Under the pieces are notes generated by a model that was given only the letters and a program-made list of their open reading frames with translations, had not been told where the DNA came from and did no database searches. 64,000 bases of DNA from Nectonema munidae. Lineage: Eukaryota > Nematomorpha > Nectonematoida > Nectonematidae. The stretch lies in NCBI GenBank assembly GCA_030549495.1, contig JAUIRK010000763.1, positions 124,001-188,000 of the forward strand, written 5' to 3'. Positions 1 to 12,002 of this stretch are shown here, in pieces; the first letter of the stretch is position 1; each line of letters begins with the position of its first letter. The position numbers were made by a program, and so were the translations under genes.

Positions 1-1
1 T

Positions 2-256
2 TTCGTCACGAATTACGCCACAAATTTACAAGCCAACATTTCAAACGCTTCTAATATCCCAATTTTCATTGAACCGAAGAGGTGTGAAAGTGAAATAGCC
101 ATCACCACTAGACCCTTTATTCCAGCAAAATTTCAGGATTTGAAAGCAAAACAAGAATTTTTACAAGACAAGCACAAAAGTCTGCAACTGAAGTTGGCCA
201 ATGAAGCAATGGGGCGAATCAAATCTCAAAAGACAGACGCTCGTAATTTTATTTAA
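2..256 (+). CDS. C-terminal exon of an unrecognised protein (partial, enters from the left)
   Basis: An open frame runs from base 2 to a TAA at 254-256 and gives 84 residues. The sequence is much richer in G and C than what follows and has coding-like composition. It starts with an N- and A-rich stretch (N-Y-A-T-N-L-Q-A-N), passes through I-E-P-K-R-C, and ends in a charged, probably helical segment (K-A-K-Q-E-F-L-Q-D-K-H-K-S-L) before the tail D-A-R-N-F-I. I do not recognise the family. The upstream splice site is outside the window. Downstream sequence turns AT-rich at once, and AATAAA at 715-720 is a possible poly(A) signal. That this is a real terminal exon rests on composition and frame only. 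Confidence 0.55.
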   Translation, partial: FVTNYATNLQANISNASNIPIFIEPKRCESEIAITTRPFIPAKFQDLKAKQEFLQDKHKSLQLKLANEAMGRIKSQKTDARNFI

Positions 257-2189
257 ATTTATCAAATGACTTCACAACACATTTCTTTATGTTTCACTAG
301 CTATCTATTCGAAATCCTTTGAAAGTGCGAAGAACAAAGAATCTGAAGAGTATATGTAATTTTTATCTCAAGGCAAATTAAATCTCGAATGATTCCCATT
401 TCTTTATGGTTTTGTGCAATATATACACGACTATAATTATATATCATAAATTAACAAGTATACTTACTATCTTATTACGCGTTATCCTTATAAATTTTAT
501 TCAGGTTTTTTACGTTATACTTTGTTTCCTTACTTTGAATAATATCAATATACTTATATTTTGATCCATTTAATACTGCCGCTTTGTTTAGTGCGAGACA
601 TCAATTGTTATTTTTTTTCTTTACCCGTAATATTTGTAAAACTTTCAGTTACAAAATTTACTTTCATATATCACAATAGTTATTACCATTCAATTGCTTC
701 TTTGGATAAATATTAATAAACTTCTTTCATAATACGGCGTACCGTTGATTTTTTTTAAATCTATTATAACTTTTATCAGCATAACTTATCTTGTAAATAT
801 TGAATTTATGTATATATATTTATATTAAATAAAATTATGTTTCATGACAAATATTTTATCTCATCTTTCAAATTTTTTATATACGTTTAGCCTGAAATAA
901 ATAAACATGTTTGTTTTTTTATAAAAACCTTTTTTTGTCGTTATCCTTAAGAAAACAAACTTTTTCTGGAGATGCTTTAGTTTTATCAATGACATGTCTC
1001 TCTCTCTCTTCACAAGTATTCCTTATTTCTTTTTTAAAAGTACTCCTACAAACTAAGTTTTTTAAAACTTTTAGGATTTTTTACCTACATTAGTTTCTTA
1101 GGGTCTCACCTAGAATTAAAATGTTGAAAATTTATCAAAAAAATTAAACTATAACGTCAGCTGTGAAATACAAAATGCTACAAAATACAAAATATTGACT
1201 TGGGGTGATTCAGAAAAAGCAGAATAAAAAATGAAATTAATATATAAAATAAAGCATCATCAGTCATCCATCACTATTAAAAAGTTGTGCAAAAGCACTG
1301 AGGAAAAAAAGAGATTTCAGATAAATAGAAATGAAAAGTGATTTATTGAAGGAATACGTAAAAGATCATTTTTATAACTACAAGAGTTAATCTTCCATTC
1401 TTCGCTTTATATTCACTCTTCTATAGAAACTAGATTGAGAGCCCATAGATCAACTTGAGTGACATAGGGAATAGTAGCAAAATCGAACAAGTTCATTAAT
1501 AAAAATATAACTAATTAATAAAAAAAATAGTCTATATTCACTTCTTTATAGTGAGTTAGACCAGTTCAAATGAATCTTAGAGTTTGGCCAATCAAAATGT
1601 CGTTTTCATTATATATCGGTGGTTAAGTAAAGCTAGAAGGCGTATGATTCCTTTTGATTGATTTAGATAGCATATAGTGTGTTATTTTCATCATTACCCT
1701 AAAATGGCGTTGTTTGGATTATTACGATACATATTCTGAAATGTACTCTATATTTTATGAGTTTAATTTCAAGTATATTTTGATAACAACTTAAATTATA
1801 AGCTACATATTTAAAAAGAAATCGAATTTTTTATAAAATAAATTTTAAAGCTGGTTAAAAGGCACGTATATTTATTTGAAAATTTTCATAAAGTGTTTTT
1901 ATGTTTCATGAATACATTTTTTTCAAATAAAATAATGTCTGTAATTACCTTTTTTAAAATACGATATAAAATTAAGGAATTTGATAATTTAGATTTTAGA
2001 TAATATAGACGAACGCGTTGAACAGTCTAGTCTGATACAGTTATTATTTTTTCTCCTCTTGAATAAGATAGCGATGTTTCAGACAGCCTAAAGTGTGACA
2101 TTGACTTGAGACGAATTTTGGGTAACCAAGATGAAGCTTCAAATCTTCATTAATACAGTTTTTATGCGACAAAAAAATCAAAGTATCGA
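257..2189. other. 3' flank of the first gene; no further gene seen
   Basis: Very AT-rich sequence with candidate poly(A) hexamers, for example AATAAA at 715-720. A short pyrimidine-rich ORF at 911-1093 has no coding features. I see no conserved exon on either strand. Confidence 0.5.
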
Positions 2190-2615
2190 TATATCATGAA
2201 TGAATATAACATAAATATCGTAGGCGTTGATCAAATTTATAGAAGAAAATGGTGGTGGCCAATTTTTAGCTGGACAGTTTCTCAGTTCTGAGTGCGAAAT
2301 AAATTCATTAGTTGTTAACTCTTGAAAGTTATACGTATATGCAAAACTTTTTGAAAAGATATCACAGAGAATGCTTGCAGACTATTTTGATCAAAAATAG
2401 GACACGTCATATAAAAATCTGATATTTTACTACGCCCGTCAACAAGTTATACGACCAATGACGATATTCGAAAAGATGGGAGAGATCATTGGCCAGAAAA
2501 ATCACATTCTTGTGTCAGAAGATGTAAGCATTGCCAAGGTAGGTGTAGCGTCATTTGTTCCGAGTGTAAAGTCCCTCTACATCCACTGTATTTTCGAATA
2601 TATCGTAATAAATGA
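2190..2615 (+). mobile_element. piggyBac-type transposase relic, C-terminal part
   Basis: Two separated blocks match the C-terminal half of piggyBac transposases. Near 2195-2270 the frame reads M-N-E-Y-N followed by G-V-D-Q and then R-K-W-W-W-P-I-F-S-W, the signature after the third catalytic Asp. From about 2475 to the TGA at 2613-2615 there is the Cys-rich tail: H-W-P-E-K-S, then R-R-C-K-H-C, C-S-V-I-C-S-E-C-K-V-P-L-H-P. In the family this tail is a zinc-binding domain that recognises the transposon ends. The two blocks are separated by stop codons and lie in different frames, and the N-terminal half is not recognisable, so the copy is dead. Confidence 0.75.
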
Positions 2616-3882
2616 ATAAGGTTTGTCTTTTGCTAAATAATCTGAAGTCAGTATATTGAAACGACAATGAGCCAAATTGGTTAAGATAAATTAATCAATA
2701 TATCCCAGATTGCTTGTTTTTTATTGAATAGACAAAATGCGATTAGTGAGAGTCCTGCTTAGTTTGAGTTATAAAAGATAAAAACGCAAATTTATTTTTT
2801 AAACCTCAAGTATATAATTTATGGATGAGGAAAGGGTGTAGTTGCATACTCTCTTCTCAACTTTCAAAATTTCCATTAAAATAGCTGTTCAATGTAAGGC
2901 TGAAGATGATTGGAAAGTGCAGTAGCCTAAAATGAAATAGGGGTGCATGATAAACAATTCATAGATAATAATACAAACTAAAGTTTTAATGTATAAAAAT
3001 AGCCCATTTGACCTACAAAAGCCCAAAAATAGATTTAGATACTTTTCAAGCAAGTTATTTCATTCTATATGAATATGAATTCAATGGAAAAGTCATCAAG
3101 CTGGAAATGTGTCGAATTTTAAATGTTTTTTCAAATATTTTAGAGTTAATGAATAAATATGCAAGTGAAAAGCAAAAAAGTTTTGATTTATATCAATTCA
3201 AAAGTGCTGAGTGCAGTAATCCTATTAAAGTTACTTATGATTATAATATTCTTCAATTTGGTAGAATGAAGTTGGATATTTTTTTCTAACTTTTTAGATA
3301 TTGATTTGAAGTTTACGAAAAATAAGGGAAAAAACTATCATTTTGATACTTTTTCAATTTCAAAGAAGGCAAAATAAAACTTTAAATGATTTATAAAGAC
3401 TACAAAATGTGCACGTATCTTATTTGTATGCATATATTTTAGAGTAAGAGTGTGAAACGAGGGTTTCATGAAATGACTGTTTAACTTACAAATTTCATGA
3501 AGAGTCTGAAGATTTCATGTAACTACTGAAATGACACTCCAGTTATTTTATCAAATCCTTTGGGGTTTTAGTGAATTCATAAAATTCCTTAAAGTTTTAC
3601 TTTTTTTTCTTACTCTTTTTACTTAAAGTTAAATCTTACTGTAACACACATATATATATAATATACATATTGTAATTTAGCTCAATTAAACTTATGACGT
3701 GAAAAGTAAAGGAGAAAAATGTTAAAATTTCAACAATTTTTAAAAACAATAACTTCAACTCCTTTCAAATAATTCATTTTAAGTTTGCCAAAAAAAAAAA
3801 GTATTTTCAAAGTAAAAAAAGTTTGAGAAATGCGGAAGGATTTTCTTTATGATGCACAGAAGAAGCAAAACTAGGGAAGAGA
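2616..3882. other. intergenic sequence with one unsupported ORF
   Basis: AT-rich sequence between the piggyBac relic and the LAMTOR2-like gene. The longest frame (3008-3289, +, 93 codons) starts at TTG, is rich in K, F and Y as expected from base composition, and has no motif I recognise. A dinucleotide-like (AT)n tract with ACACAC lies near 3646-3672. Confidence 0.4.
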
Positions 3883-3999
3883 TTAAGGATGAAAAAGGAT
3901 TACTTTTATCCTGAGCATTCCAGGCTGAATATTTCGGCGTTTATCAGCGTGAATGCAGAGAAGGAGATTACACACTTTTTTAACGATTGCTAGTCCATT
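3883..3999 (-). CDS. Lamtor2: LAMTOR2-like terminal exon
   Basis: Begins after a pyrimidine-rich acceptor (ACCTTTTTAG, AG at 4001-4000) with A-A-T in phase 0 and ends in TAA at 3885-3883, giving 38 residues. N-G-L-A-I-V-K-K-V-C-N-L-L-L-C-I-H-A-D-K aligns with E-G-R-V-A-I-T-R-V-A-N-L-L-L-C-M-Y-A-K of human LAMTOR2. P-G-M-L-R-I-K aligns with G-F-G-M-L-K-A-K. After I-K the frame reads V-I-L-F-H-P and stops. An A-A-A|GTAATC at that point could be a weak donor to a further exon, but I found no suitable one downstream. Confidence 0.72.
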   Translation of the reverse strand, partial: NGLAIVKKVCNLLLCIHADKRRNIQPGMLRIKVILFHP

Positions 4000-4897
4000 C
4001 TAAAAAGGTAAGTGCTAGAAAAAATGCAGGGACAAAGATTTTTATTCCTTAATACACATTCGCCGATTCTATATTGATTCATACTGCTGATTTATTTTAC
4101 TTTTTAACGTGGAATTCATAAATATGTTTGGTTTGCTATCACCACTCTTTTATTAAAAAAAATTTTAATCACTCTTTCTTTTAAAACTCAAAATTTTATT
4201 TTCTACCATACAATCTGCGTAAAAAATTAAAATATTTTAGTCACTCCCGAAAAGAGGGAACAGAATTAACTTTTTGAATGTGCAAAATTTTTACGCACAC
4301 TTATATAAATGATTTTGCAAAAGATCTATCTTATAAATGATACAAAATATTTCTTTGTTTCAGACGATGAAAAAATTTAATAAATACCCAATACTTGTTA
4401 TTCCCAACTTATCACAGCCTCCCCCGAATTTAGGGAACCTAATTTCTATACCTACTTCACAAACTTTCTGCATAACAACTTAGTATGGAGATGGAAGAAA
4501 ACACGCGATGCTCATTTTAAAGTAATAAAAAGCCCGAGCGTCCTTTCATGAATCCTACGGCCAGGCATGGATCTGGGAGCTTTTACTTGCAGAATATTTT
4601 CATTGAGTCAAATCATATCGTATAAAATGGTGGGTAGTATTGAATGACGAGGTGAACAAAGATGAAAAAGGCAAGTGACGAATAAGAGTAGCGCATAAAA
4701 GACATGTGTGTATTCACACTTACATCACAATGAATCAAGAGACAATCCAGGGAGTTGTCATTGAGAATGGATAAGCCAAGCTTGGAAAATTCGCACCAAA
4801 TGCAACTGGTTATAGCGGAAATGGAAGTTATGTCCTTTGAAGTGCAACCGCTGAAAGCAATCAAGGCGCCATCCATGGTAAAAAGTCTAGTATAATT
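3883..4897 (-). CDS. Lamtor2: LAMTOR2-like (Ragulator subunit, roadblock fold) gene, divergent, N-terminal exon not found
   Basis: Two minus-strand exons, 4724-4897 and 3883-3999, join in phase 0 across a 724-base intron with GTAAGT donor and CTTTTTAG acceptor. Together they give about 96 residues that follow the order of LAMTOR2 (p14): D-G-A-L-I-A-F-S-G, then S-A-I-T-S-C-I-W, then L-L-I-H-C-D, V-K-K-V-C-N-L-L-L-C-I-H-A-D-K, and P-G-M-L-R-I-K. In the family LAMTOR2 pairs with LAMTOR3 in the lysosomal Ragulator scaffold that recruits Rag GTPases and MAPK signalling. Animal LAMTOR2 is usually very conserved and about 125 residues; this copy is much more divergent, its C-terminus stops early (V-I-L-F-H-P) in place of the usual Y-L-E-x-P-L tail, and the first exon (about 20 residues) was not located. 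It may be a diverged paralogue or a decaying gene; the clean splice phase argues against a processed pseudogene. Confidence 0.7.
4724..4897 (-). CDS. Lamtor2: LAMTOR2-like exon with the first half of the roadblock domain
   Basis: 58 codons, phase 0 at both ends. The acceptor is TACGTAG ending at 4898; the donor is GAT|GTAAGTG with the intron starting at 4723. The exon carries T-M-D-G-A-L-I-A-F-S-G, which matches N-E-G-S-L-L-A-Y-S-G of human LAMTOR2. It then reads S-A-I-T-S-C-I-W-C-E-F (human A-A-I-A-S-N-I-W-A-A-Y) and N-D-N-S-L-D-C-L-L-I-H-C-D (human N-E-D-N-L-K-F-I-L-M-D-C). A second acceptor, ACTAG at about 4887, would be out of phase with this frame. Confidence 0.72.
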
Positions 4898-5412
4898 CTA
4901 CGTATTAAAAGAAGATACACTTATATAGGTCTAAGATTCATATCACTCAGTAATAAGCCGTCACTGATTAGTGCCTGAGATTTGGAAAAAAATTCAAATA
5001 CTCTAATCCAAGTGTTCCCAAACTTTTCACTTAAACCGACTCCTTCTGAGAATTCCAAATTCTTATCAACACCGAAATATTACGATAATAAAATTAATTA
5101 TCCATAATACCAAATAATCGTGTAGAAATATTAAAAGCGGTATTCTCTCCACCATTGTAAGTGACTCTATATTTGAAAAACTTAAAAAAAAAATTGATAA
5201 AATGATACATTCGGAACGATAACAAAAAAATTAATTAAAGTAGTTATCACCTTTAAAAAGGGTATAAAAAAGAAAATACAACAAAATAAACCTAATTGTA
5301 AATTTTTTATCAGTGAATACATATTTCGCCTGGAAAGAGTGGCCCGAAGTTATATTACCAGATAACTCACATAGACCCATAAAGGCTTGATATCAATCTC
5401 TTTGGGGATATC

Positions 5413-5533
5413 TATAACCGTTTGAGGACCAGTGAAGGACTAGTGTCCAAAGATTTGAAGAGCGTTTGCTTTAAATATATAAAAGTCCATTGAAAAAGAA
5501 AGGAGTCGATAAGTCTTCAAAATTCCGCGTTAA
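5413..5533. repeat. TTAA-type palindromic MITE, degraded copy
   Basis: Starts with TAACCGTTTGAGGACCAGTG and ends with TTCAAAATTCCGCGTTAAA. The interior has the shared GCTTTAAATATATAAAA and CATTGAAAAAGAAA blocks found in the other copies in this window. Confidence 0.6.
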
Positions 5534-6112
5534 ATGATTCATCCAATCATAAGGCATTTGATCGCAGTGCTTTTTTTTTAAATGAAGTAGACGATTTCTT
5601 GATTTTATTGTATTTTCATATCAAATAACTTAGTGGTGTCGGTTTTTTTGGGATCTAATGGATTAAGAAGCCTCGGTTTAAAAAATTTTCATGAATTAAA
5701 GATTTGGAGTTTGTAAAAAAATATGTAAGTTACGACCAATCTCCAACCCATCACTTAGATTATAGAACAATGTGAGCAAACATATTTGCTAGGTTCTGTG
5801 GTATAGATTTTAGAACATTTATAATTAGTATCTCAGAGAACATTCTGGAATCTGAATATGGATATGTAAAACTCACAGTTTAGGGCAAGTAAAGTGAATT
5901 TTGGTGTAACAATGGAAATATGCGTCAAAGAAAAGAGAAAATAATGAGGAAGCCATTTTCATTCATTGTTCATTAAGGACAGAAATCAAAAACAGATTTA
6001 TCCTTTAAAAAAATTGCAAAAGCCATCCTCGAATGTATTCATTTTTCCAGCAAGGTAAGAAGGCACAAGGAGGAGGCACACACATGAAAATTAAGAGCAA
6101 GTTTGAAATATG

Positions 6113-6346
6113 ACATTTTACTTCCAAAGTGTCTTTTTTTAGTTCGAAATTTCCTTTTTTCAATTCTAATTTGTCTTTTTTGAGTTATAAATTGTCTTTT
6201 TTCAAATCTAAATAGTTTTTTCAGTTCTAATCCGTCTTTTTTAAGTGCTAAATTGTCTTTTTTCTATGTTATTTTGTATTTTAGAAAAAGAGTTTAGAAT
6301 TTAAAAAAGACAAATTAGAACAAAAGATAATTTAGAAGTAAAAATC
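6113..6346. repeat. foldback element built from short tandem units
   Basis: The left arm holds several direct copies of a roughly 20-base unit around TTCTAATTTGTCTTTTTT. The right arm (about 6284-6346) holds the inverse, AAAAAAGACAAATTAGAA. Outer ends are ATTTTACTTC and GAAGTAAAAAT. The arrangement recurs at 59653-59840. Confidence 0.7.
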
Positions 6347-9300
6347 TGAACTTCAAGCGTTAGATATGCATTAGAACATCTTATAACATTAGATATGCTT
6401 TCATGCTTTCTGATGCCAATTCGAGCGCAAGAACTTTGAAGTTATTCCGAAAAGCAGGGAGTTACAATAGTCAAGTTTCATAAATGAGTTAACCAAAGTT
6501 TTTAAATTATCTTTAATAGTGTTAACGAAACTATTACAGTATAGGTTTTATCAAGCTAAGCTCCAAGTAAGAGAATTTTATCAAGAATAAGAATGACTGA
6601 GTTGTCTCGCAAAACAATCTTGTTAATATAAATTCTTTCAATGAGAAGTTTTTTCGCTGTTAACTTTGAGATTAAAACGAAGATATTTTTCGTAATTTAG
6701 TTTTTTTCGTTCGTAATTTCGAATCGTATTTTTTAAGAGCTATCGTACCGTACGGTAATTTCTAAATGTAACGTAGCGTACGCCACCATTACTGTTAAGG
6801 GATAAATAACAGTTCAATGCAAATGTGTAGACACAATGGTGTTCATATGTTTATCTTTAAAATAGTCATCGACACAGGGGTTTTACAAATTTTGATCAGT
6901 AATAGAAACCATAAGAGGCTAAGAGATTGGTGTCGTCAAAAACACGTTCATGGTTAAGCAAATCTGTATTCGCCGTGACAAATAATACAAATATGAAAGA
7001 TTCAAAATTAGAGTGTGTAAAATACACAGAATTTTGTATGAAAAATATTTTTGTCAGTTATAATGCAGAGAACTATCTAGGATTTCATCTACACTTACTT
7101 GATATTATGAAGGGCAAAATCAAGAAAAGTCAGGAATATCGGGATTAGTTAATGTGGAAGATTGCGAGGTTTAACTAAGAGTAAAATATCCAAGAGACGA
7201 AAAAATATAAAAGTGATTAAAAAAAGATCGATTAACCCATTTGAAAGAACTGTTATCTAAACATTTCTTGATTTTAACAGATTTACTCGCAAGAAAAGCA
7301 GACGACATTAGCGATTACTGATGTAAAGCAGAAGAAAAAAGCATTTATAAACGGAGGTTTTATTTTTCTAAAGTCTACAGATGTTACCTCATGTTAAAAA
7401 GCATGAAATCAGGAAATCGTTTTCGTAATTCAAAAATGACAGTGGGATCAAATGAATCGTCTACTTTTTCTCAGATCTACGGAGTTAAATGGAAAGCTTC
7501 ATCGTTATCATTATACAAAAAGAAAACAGGATAAATAGTGGGAGAAAATTGAGATTGTGAGATGGTTAATGAATTAAAAACTGCTTATATTTCTCCTTAC
7601 ACCTCGGGTCAAACAGCACACCATTTCTAAGTTAAAAATAAAGAAAGAGCTGTTTGAGTATTATAAGCAAGGCTGTAGAGTGGGAGTCGGGGGTTTTGAA
7701 AGAGCAGAAGTCGGAATATAGGAATTTGAGTGAGAAAAAACGTTGATCTCTGACTCTTAAAAGTAAAATATGAGTTATAATTATAGTTTGTTCTAGATAA
7801 GAATTTAATGAGAAAATCATATATTTAATCTCAATTTTTCAAACTATATCTAAATGCAAATAATAAAAAAGAATAGGAAGCAAATGTTGGTGTGTCGGAT
7901 TCGCACTTCTGTAGATTTTACCCTACGATTTTGCGATCCTGATCACAAGTGTACAATGCACATTAAAAAGAAGGTGGAATATTACAACGTAGAAGACGAA
8001 TCATCTGGGCTAGCTTGTTTCAAAATGCTGCACAAAATTTTTGGCTTCAGCATCTAGATAGATTTCACTTGCCACAACTTCAACTCAGTCTTAAAAAGAA
8101 TAAAAGGTAAATTGAGAAGGAATAACAAACAGAGTACAAATAGCAAAAGCCCTTGAAAACGTAAAATATGTGAACCACCAGATTACTGCTTAAAGCAGAA
8201 AAATTTTAATCTGAAATGCCATTCATTTTTTTTTTATTAAATTATAGTAATTGTTTTAAATTTTTATGTTTTTATGTTATATCTAGGGCAGTTAAAAGTC
8301 AATAAAGTCTTATTTTCAATTCTAATAGAATTTATTCTAAAACACATAAATTGTCTTATTTTATAAACTTTGGGTAAAAGAAGACTAAGTCAAAAGGAAA
8401 ACAAAAGTCAACTTTTTATTAATAGGTCAACTTTTTTAATAGTCCATTTTTTGTAATTCAAAAAACAAAGAGGAAATATTTAGCAATTTTAGAATTGCTT
8501 TTATATATATTGAATTATTCACAAATCAAATAAAAAATATATTTCATTTTGATAATTATTATTTGAAAGATCATTTTTAATATAAATAAAAATGTTGACT
8601 CATCCATTCTGGTACATAAATAAAATAATTGAAGACGTAATCTTCGAATCTTACAATGAAAGATGTATTTGATTTATATAGAAATATCGAATTCGAAGAT
8701 ACTGTATGTGGTATGAAAAAGGAACATATGAAAGAAAGAAATATATCTCTTCTCGAGCACAGGTAACAGACAAGGGAAAGATAAATTCCAGTGATTAAAA
8801 AGCTTTTGTCAGAGATCGCACCTTTGAGAATACTTTAAAATATTAAATGGTATCTTACAATCACAATATTAAAAATAATTGACATAAAGTCAACTTTTTG
8901 AGGTCGTTAGGTAGATTTTTGAAGGATTTATATGTCAACTTTTGTTGCCCTAGTTGTATCAATAATTAAAGCAAATATAACGCCTTTTTTATTATTAAAA
9001 AATTAAATATAATAAAAATCTTCATTAAAATGAAATTAGAAAAAGTTTAAATTTAACCATATGAGAACCAGTGTGAAATCCCCCTGACTTTGCAACGCTG
9101 GATATAAAGAAAGATGCAAAAACTTTGGCTAGAAATATGTTTTTTAAAATTATTACATTTTAAAAATTTACCTTATTTATATTTGCTAACTCTTTTTTTG
9201 ACAAACGTTTCACTATTATGAGTTCTGGTTAAAATACAAAAACAATGACTTTATACTATAAGTTGATTCAACTGTTTATATTTCATGTTCAAGCACATTG

Positions 9301-10799
9301 AAATTATATAAAGAAGAAAGAATTTGAAATATTTGGATAGCTACCAATCATATTCTTACCCAAAATTTTTCAAAATCATATATAAGCATAATTTATTTTT
9401 AATGATTTAAAGAAAAACTAAAATCGGATGTATATATTCTTTTATATTTTCTATAAAATTAGATAAATTTCATAATTTTAAACGCTAGTCCCATCATACT
9501 TCAAAATGCAACATAGAGAAGTAGATGTGGACCATCTAATATATCATCATGGACCACTGATGGACCATGGAGCATGAGTTGAGACTGCGCTAGACAAAGT
9601 ATATTTGTGAAATCAATATGACCGAAAAATTTTCAATATCTTATTGTATCTTGAAGACCTTTCGAGATAAAAAGATATAATAATGATTCTATTCTTTTTA
9701 GCTATACTGAAAATACGTTCTCCTGTTGAGAAAATACTGTGAGATGGCAAAAAGAAGATAAGCAAGTTGACAGTGTCCAAACTTTATCTATTCTCACAAT
9801 TTATCTCTGCATAATAGATCAGGGAGCAGTTTGTATTCTCTGAACTAATCATATATTGCATGCACTTCTGAACGGTAAAATTTGACGATTGAATGAAACT
9901 TACAACCAAAAAATCTATTATAAGTGAGTGATATTTTAATGCTACGCTTGATTTATGAACAAATTTTTTAGAAAAGATTTTCTCAGTTAAATCATGACCT
10001 TTATTTTTTTATATTTCTCAATTTTCCAAAGCAGTCAAGTACATCGAAGTCTAGCAATGCTCAAAAAATATGGATTTATTATTTTTTCATAATCACAATT
10101 TCATGAAACAAGTTAGTGTGCTTTAATTTTATATTTAAAAAATAATGACATTTCTATTTTCTGTCAATCAAGAGGATTCATGAAAATACAAAAAATTCTT
10201 ACAACGATATTCATCAAACTGTTTAAATAAAGGCACATATTGTCATGAATATCTTTAAGTTTGAAAGACGAATAATTTTTATAGATTTTATTATTGGAAA
10301 TATCCCCAGACTTCCTATGTCCTTTATCAATGAACTTAGACTAAAGGGTAAAAAAAGTTAAAATTTTTTATTCTACAATTTTAACGTGATATCTGTATCA
10401 TCAAAAAACTTACTTCTATTAGAGGATTGTGAAAAAAATCTATAATATTTTAGAAAGCATATCTTCAAAGAAGAAAATAAAAAATTCTTTATATTACTAG
10501 GAGTTTTTATAAATTCTGTTTCATCATAAAATCTCTCAAGTGGATACTAATGAGATTTTTTTTCTAGTGGCCTTTTTGGAAGGGAATTCTTTTCAAAAGG
10601 GGTTTTTTAGAGCTTCCTAAAATGCTTCCTGCTTGATGATTGCCTGCATCACTACATATGCTATAAATTTTAGGTTATAAAAAAATTAAACAAGCAATTA
10701 AAGAAATTATCAGCCTTGATATCTTTGTAGTAAAATCTGTTAAAATAAGAAAGAAATTTTAGGTTAAAAATTTTAAGTTGAAATAGCTAAAGGTAAATG

Positions 10800-10942
10800 G
10801 TATAAGTACCGTCGGATATTTTGATCGAGAAGTCACAATTGCGACGCTTGAATCGAACTATGAGAAAGTAGGCTTAATGAGAGATCGAACCCAAGACCTT
10901 CAGCTCGAAACCCAGTATCTAACCAACCTTACTGACGCCCCC
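10800..10942 (-). repeat. tRNA-derived SINE-like sequence
   Basis: On the minus strand, starting near 10941, there is a pol III A-box-like stretch (TAAGGTTGGTTAG) followed by a B box, GGGTTCGATCTC, at about 10882-10893. The same GAAGGTC...GGGTTCGATC block recurs at 12980-13005. No cloverleaf closes, so this is a SINE head or tRNA pseudogene rather than a tRNA gene. Confidence 0.55.
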
Positions 10943-12002
10943 TTAATGAAATAGCTGACCAGTATTCAATGAAAATATTACAATAAGATTACTTGTTATT
11001 GGAAAAAAATTAATTAAAATAGGTTTAGGTATTTGAAAAATACGGAATTTAAATTCTTACCAAAATTGGGAAAAGAAATATTTACGGACATTTTAATTTC
11101 AATAAATCAAAATAAAATTAAAATTTTGGATAAAAACAGAGTATTTTTTACGAGTTTCCTTCTCCAGTAGAGATTAGATCTTCTAAGGAATAAGCTAATA
11201 AGTAAAATAACTAATTTTCGATCTTTATCTGCAATTTTTTTAAATAAAAATATATTTTATTTCAAATAGAGCAAGCGAAATCTATTCAGAGCCAATGCTA
11301 CATTTTAAGCACACGAATTTTTCGATATCTGAAATTTTATGTTCTGACACTAGTTTAATGTTGACAAATAAAAAATTTTTTTGCCTATTCAATATTGGGA
11401 AGCAAGTCTTTCATCCATAATGCTTCAAAAACAGCATACAGTGGTACAAAACATCGTTCTTTAAAATCCAAAACTTTAAGAGAGAAAAAACAGAGAAAAT
11501 ATAATACAGAAGAAAAATGATAGACAGAGAGATAGAGCTTTAGGCAATAAAGATAGAACAATAACTGTCATTATCAATCGATCTATGAACCTAATAAAAG
11601 AAATCAAGTATTATTCAAACCTCTATGCTGAATTATATTCCAGTTATGTCAACTTTGTCTGCAACATCGAAATGACATGTACACAGCATATATGATTATG
11701 AGTTAATTGATTTTTAAATAATATTTGTTTTAATTGTTCTACGTCTTTTTTGTTTTACTTTATTCTAATCTCCTGACAACTATGAATAAGAGGTGCATTT
11801 TATACATTAAATTTAATTACATTGTATACTCGCACCGCTCTGTCTTTTTACCCAAATACAATCAAATGCACCTAAATACACATATACACTCAAAAAACGT
11901 AAAAAAATTTCAAATTTACACTTTTACAATTAAAAAATATTGTAAAAAATTTAAAAAACAACTGATGTAGGTAGGTAGGTTGGCGATATCTAAGCACTTG
12001 GC
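10943..12002. other. intergenic AT-rich sequence, nothing assignable
   Basis: No conserved exon. A block at 11847-11880 (TTTTTACCCAAATACA) repeats the end motif of the element that follows. A GTAGGTAGGTAGGTTGG run at 11968-11985 shares GATATC-AAGCACTT with the SINE-like sequence at 12868-13023. Confidence 0.4.

Larger units (their letters stand above)
4898..10799. other. intergenic repeat-rich AT sequence
   Basis: No conserved exon found, including a search by eye for the missing LAMTOR2 first exon. ORFs at 6927-7148 and 7854-8057 (+) have no recognisable motif. A partial TTAA-type palindromic element starts at 7233 (TTAACCCATTTG) with a CAGACGA core near 7300. Sequence at about 5000-5060 (CCAAACTTTTCAC) resembles the end of a hAT-type MITE, but no partner end is clear. 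A weaker relative of the 6.1 kb foldback is at about 8313-8470. Confidence 0.45.

Noticed and set aside
4535-4605. Minus-strand V-G-F-M-K-G-R-S-G-F resembling the LAMTOR2 G-F-G-M-L-K segment
   Set aside because: The exon at 3883-3999 fits LAMTOR2 better in sequence and phase.
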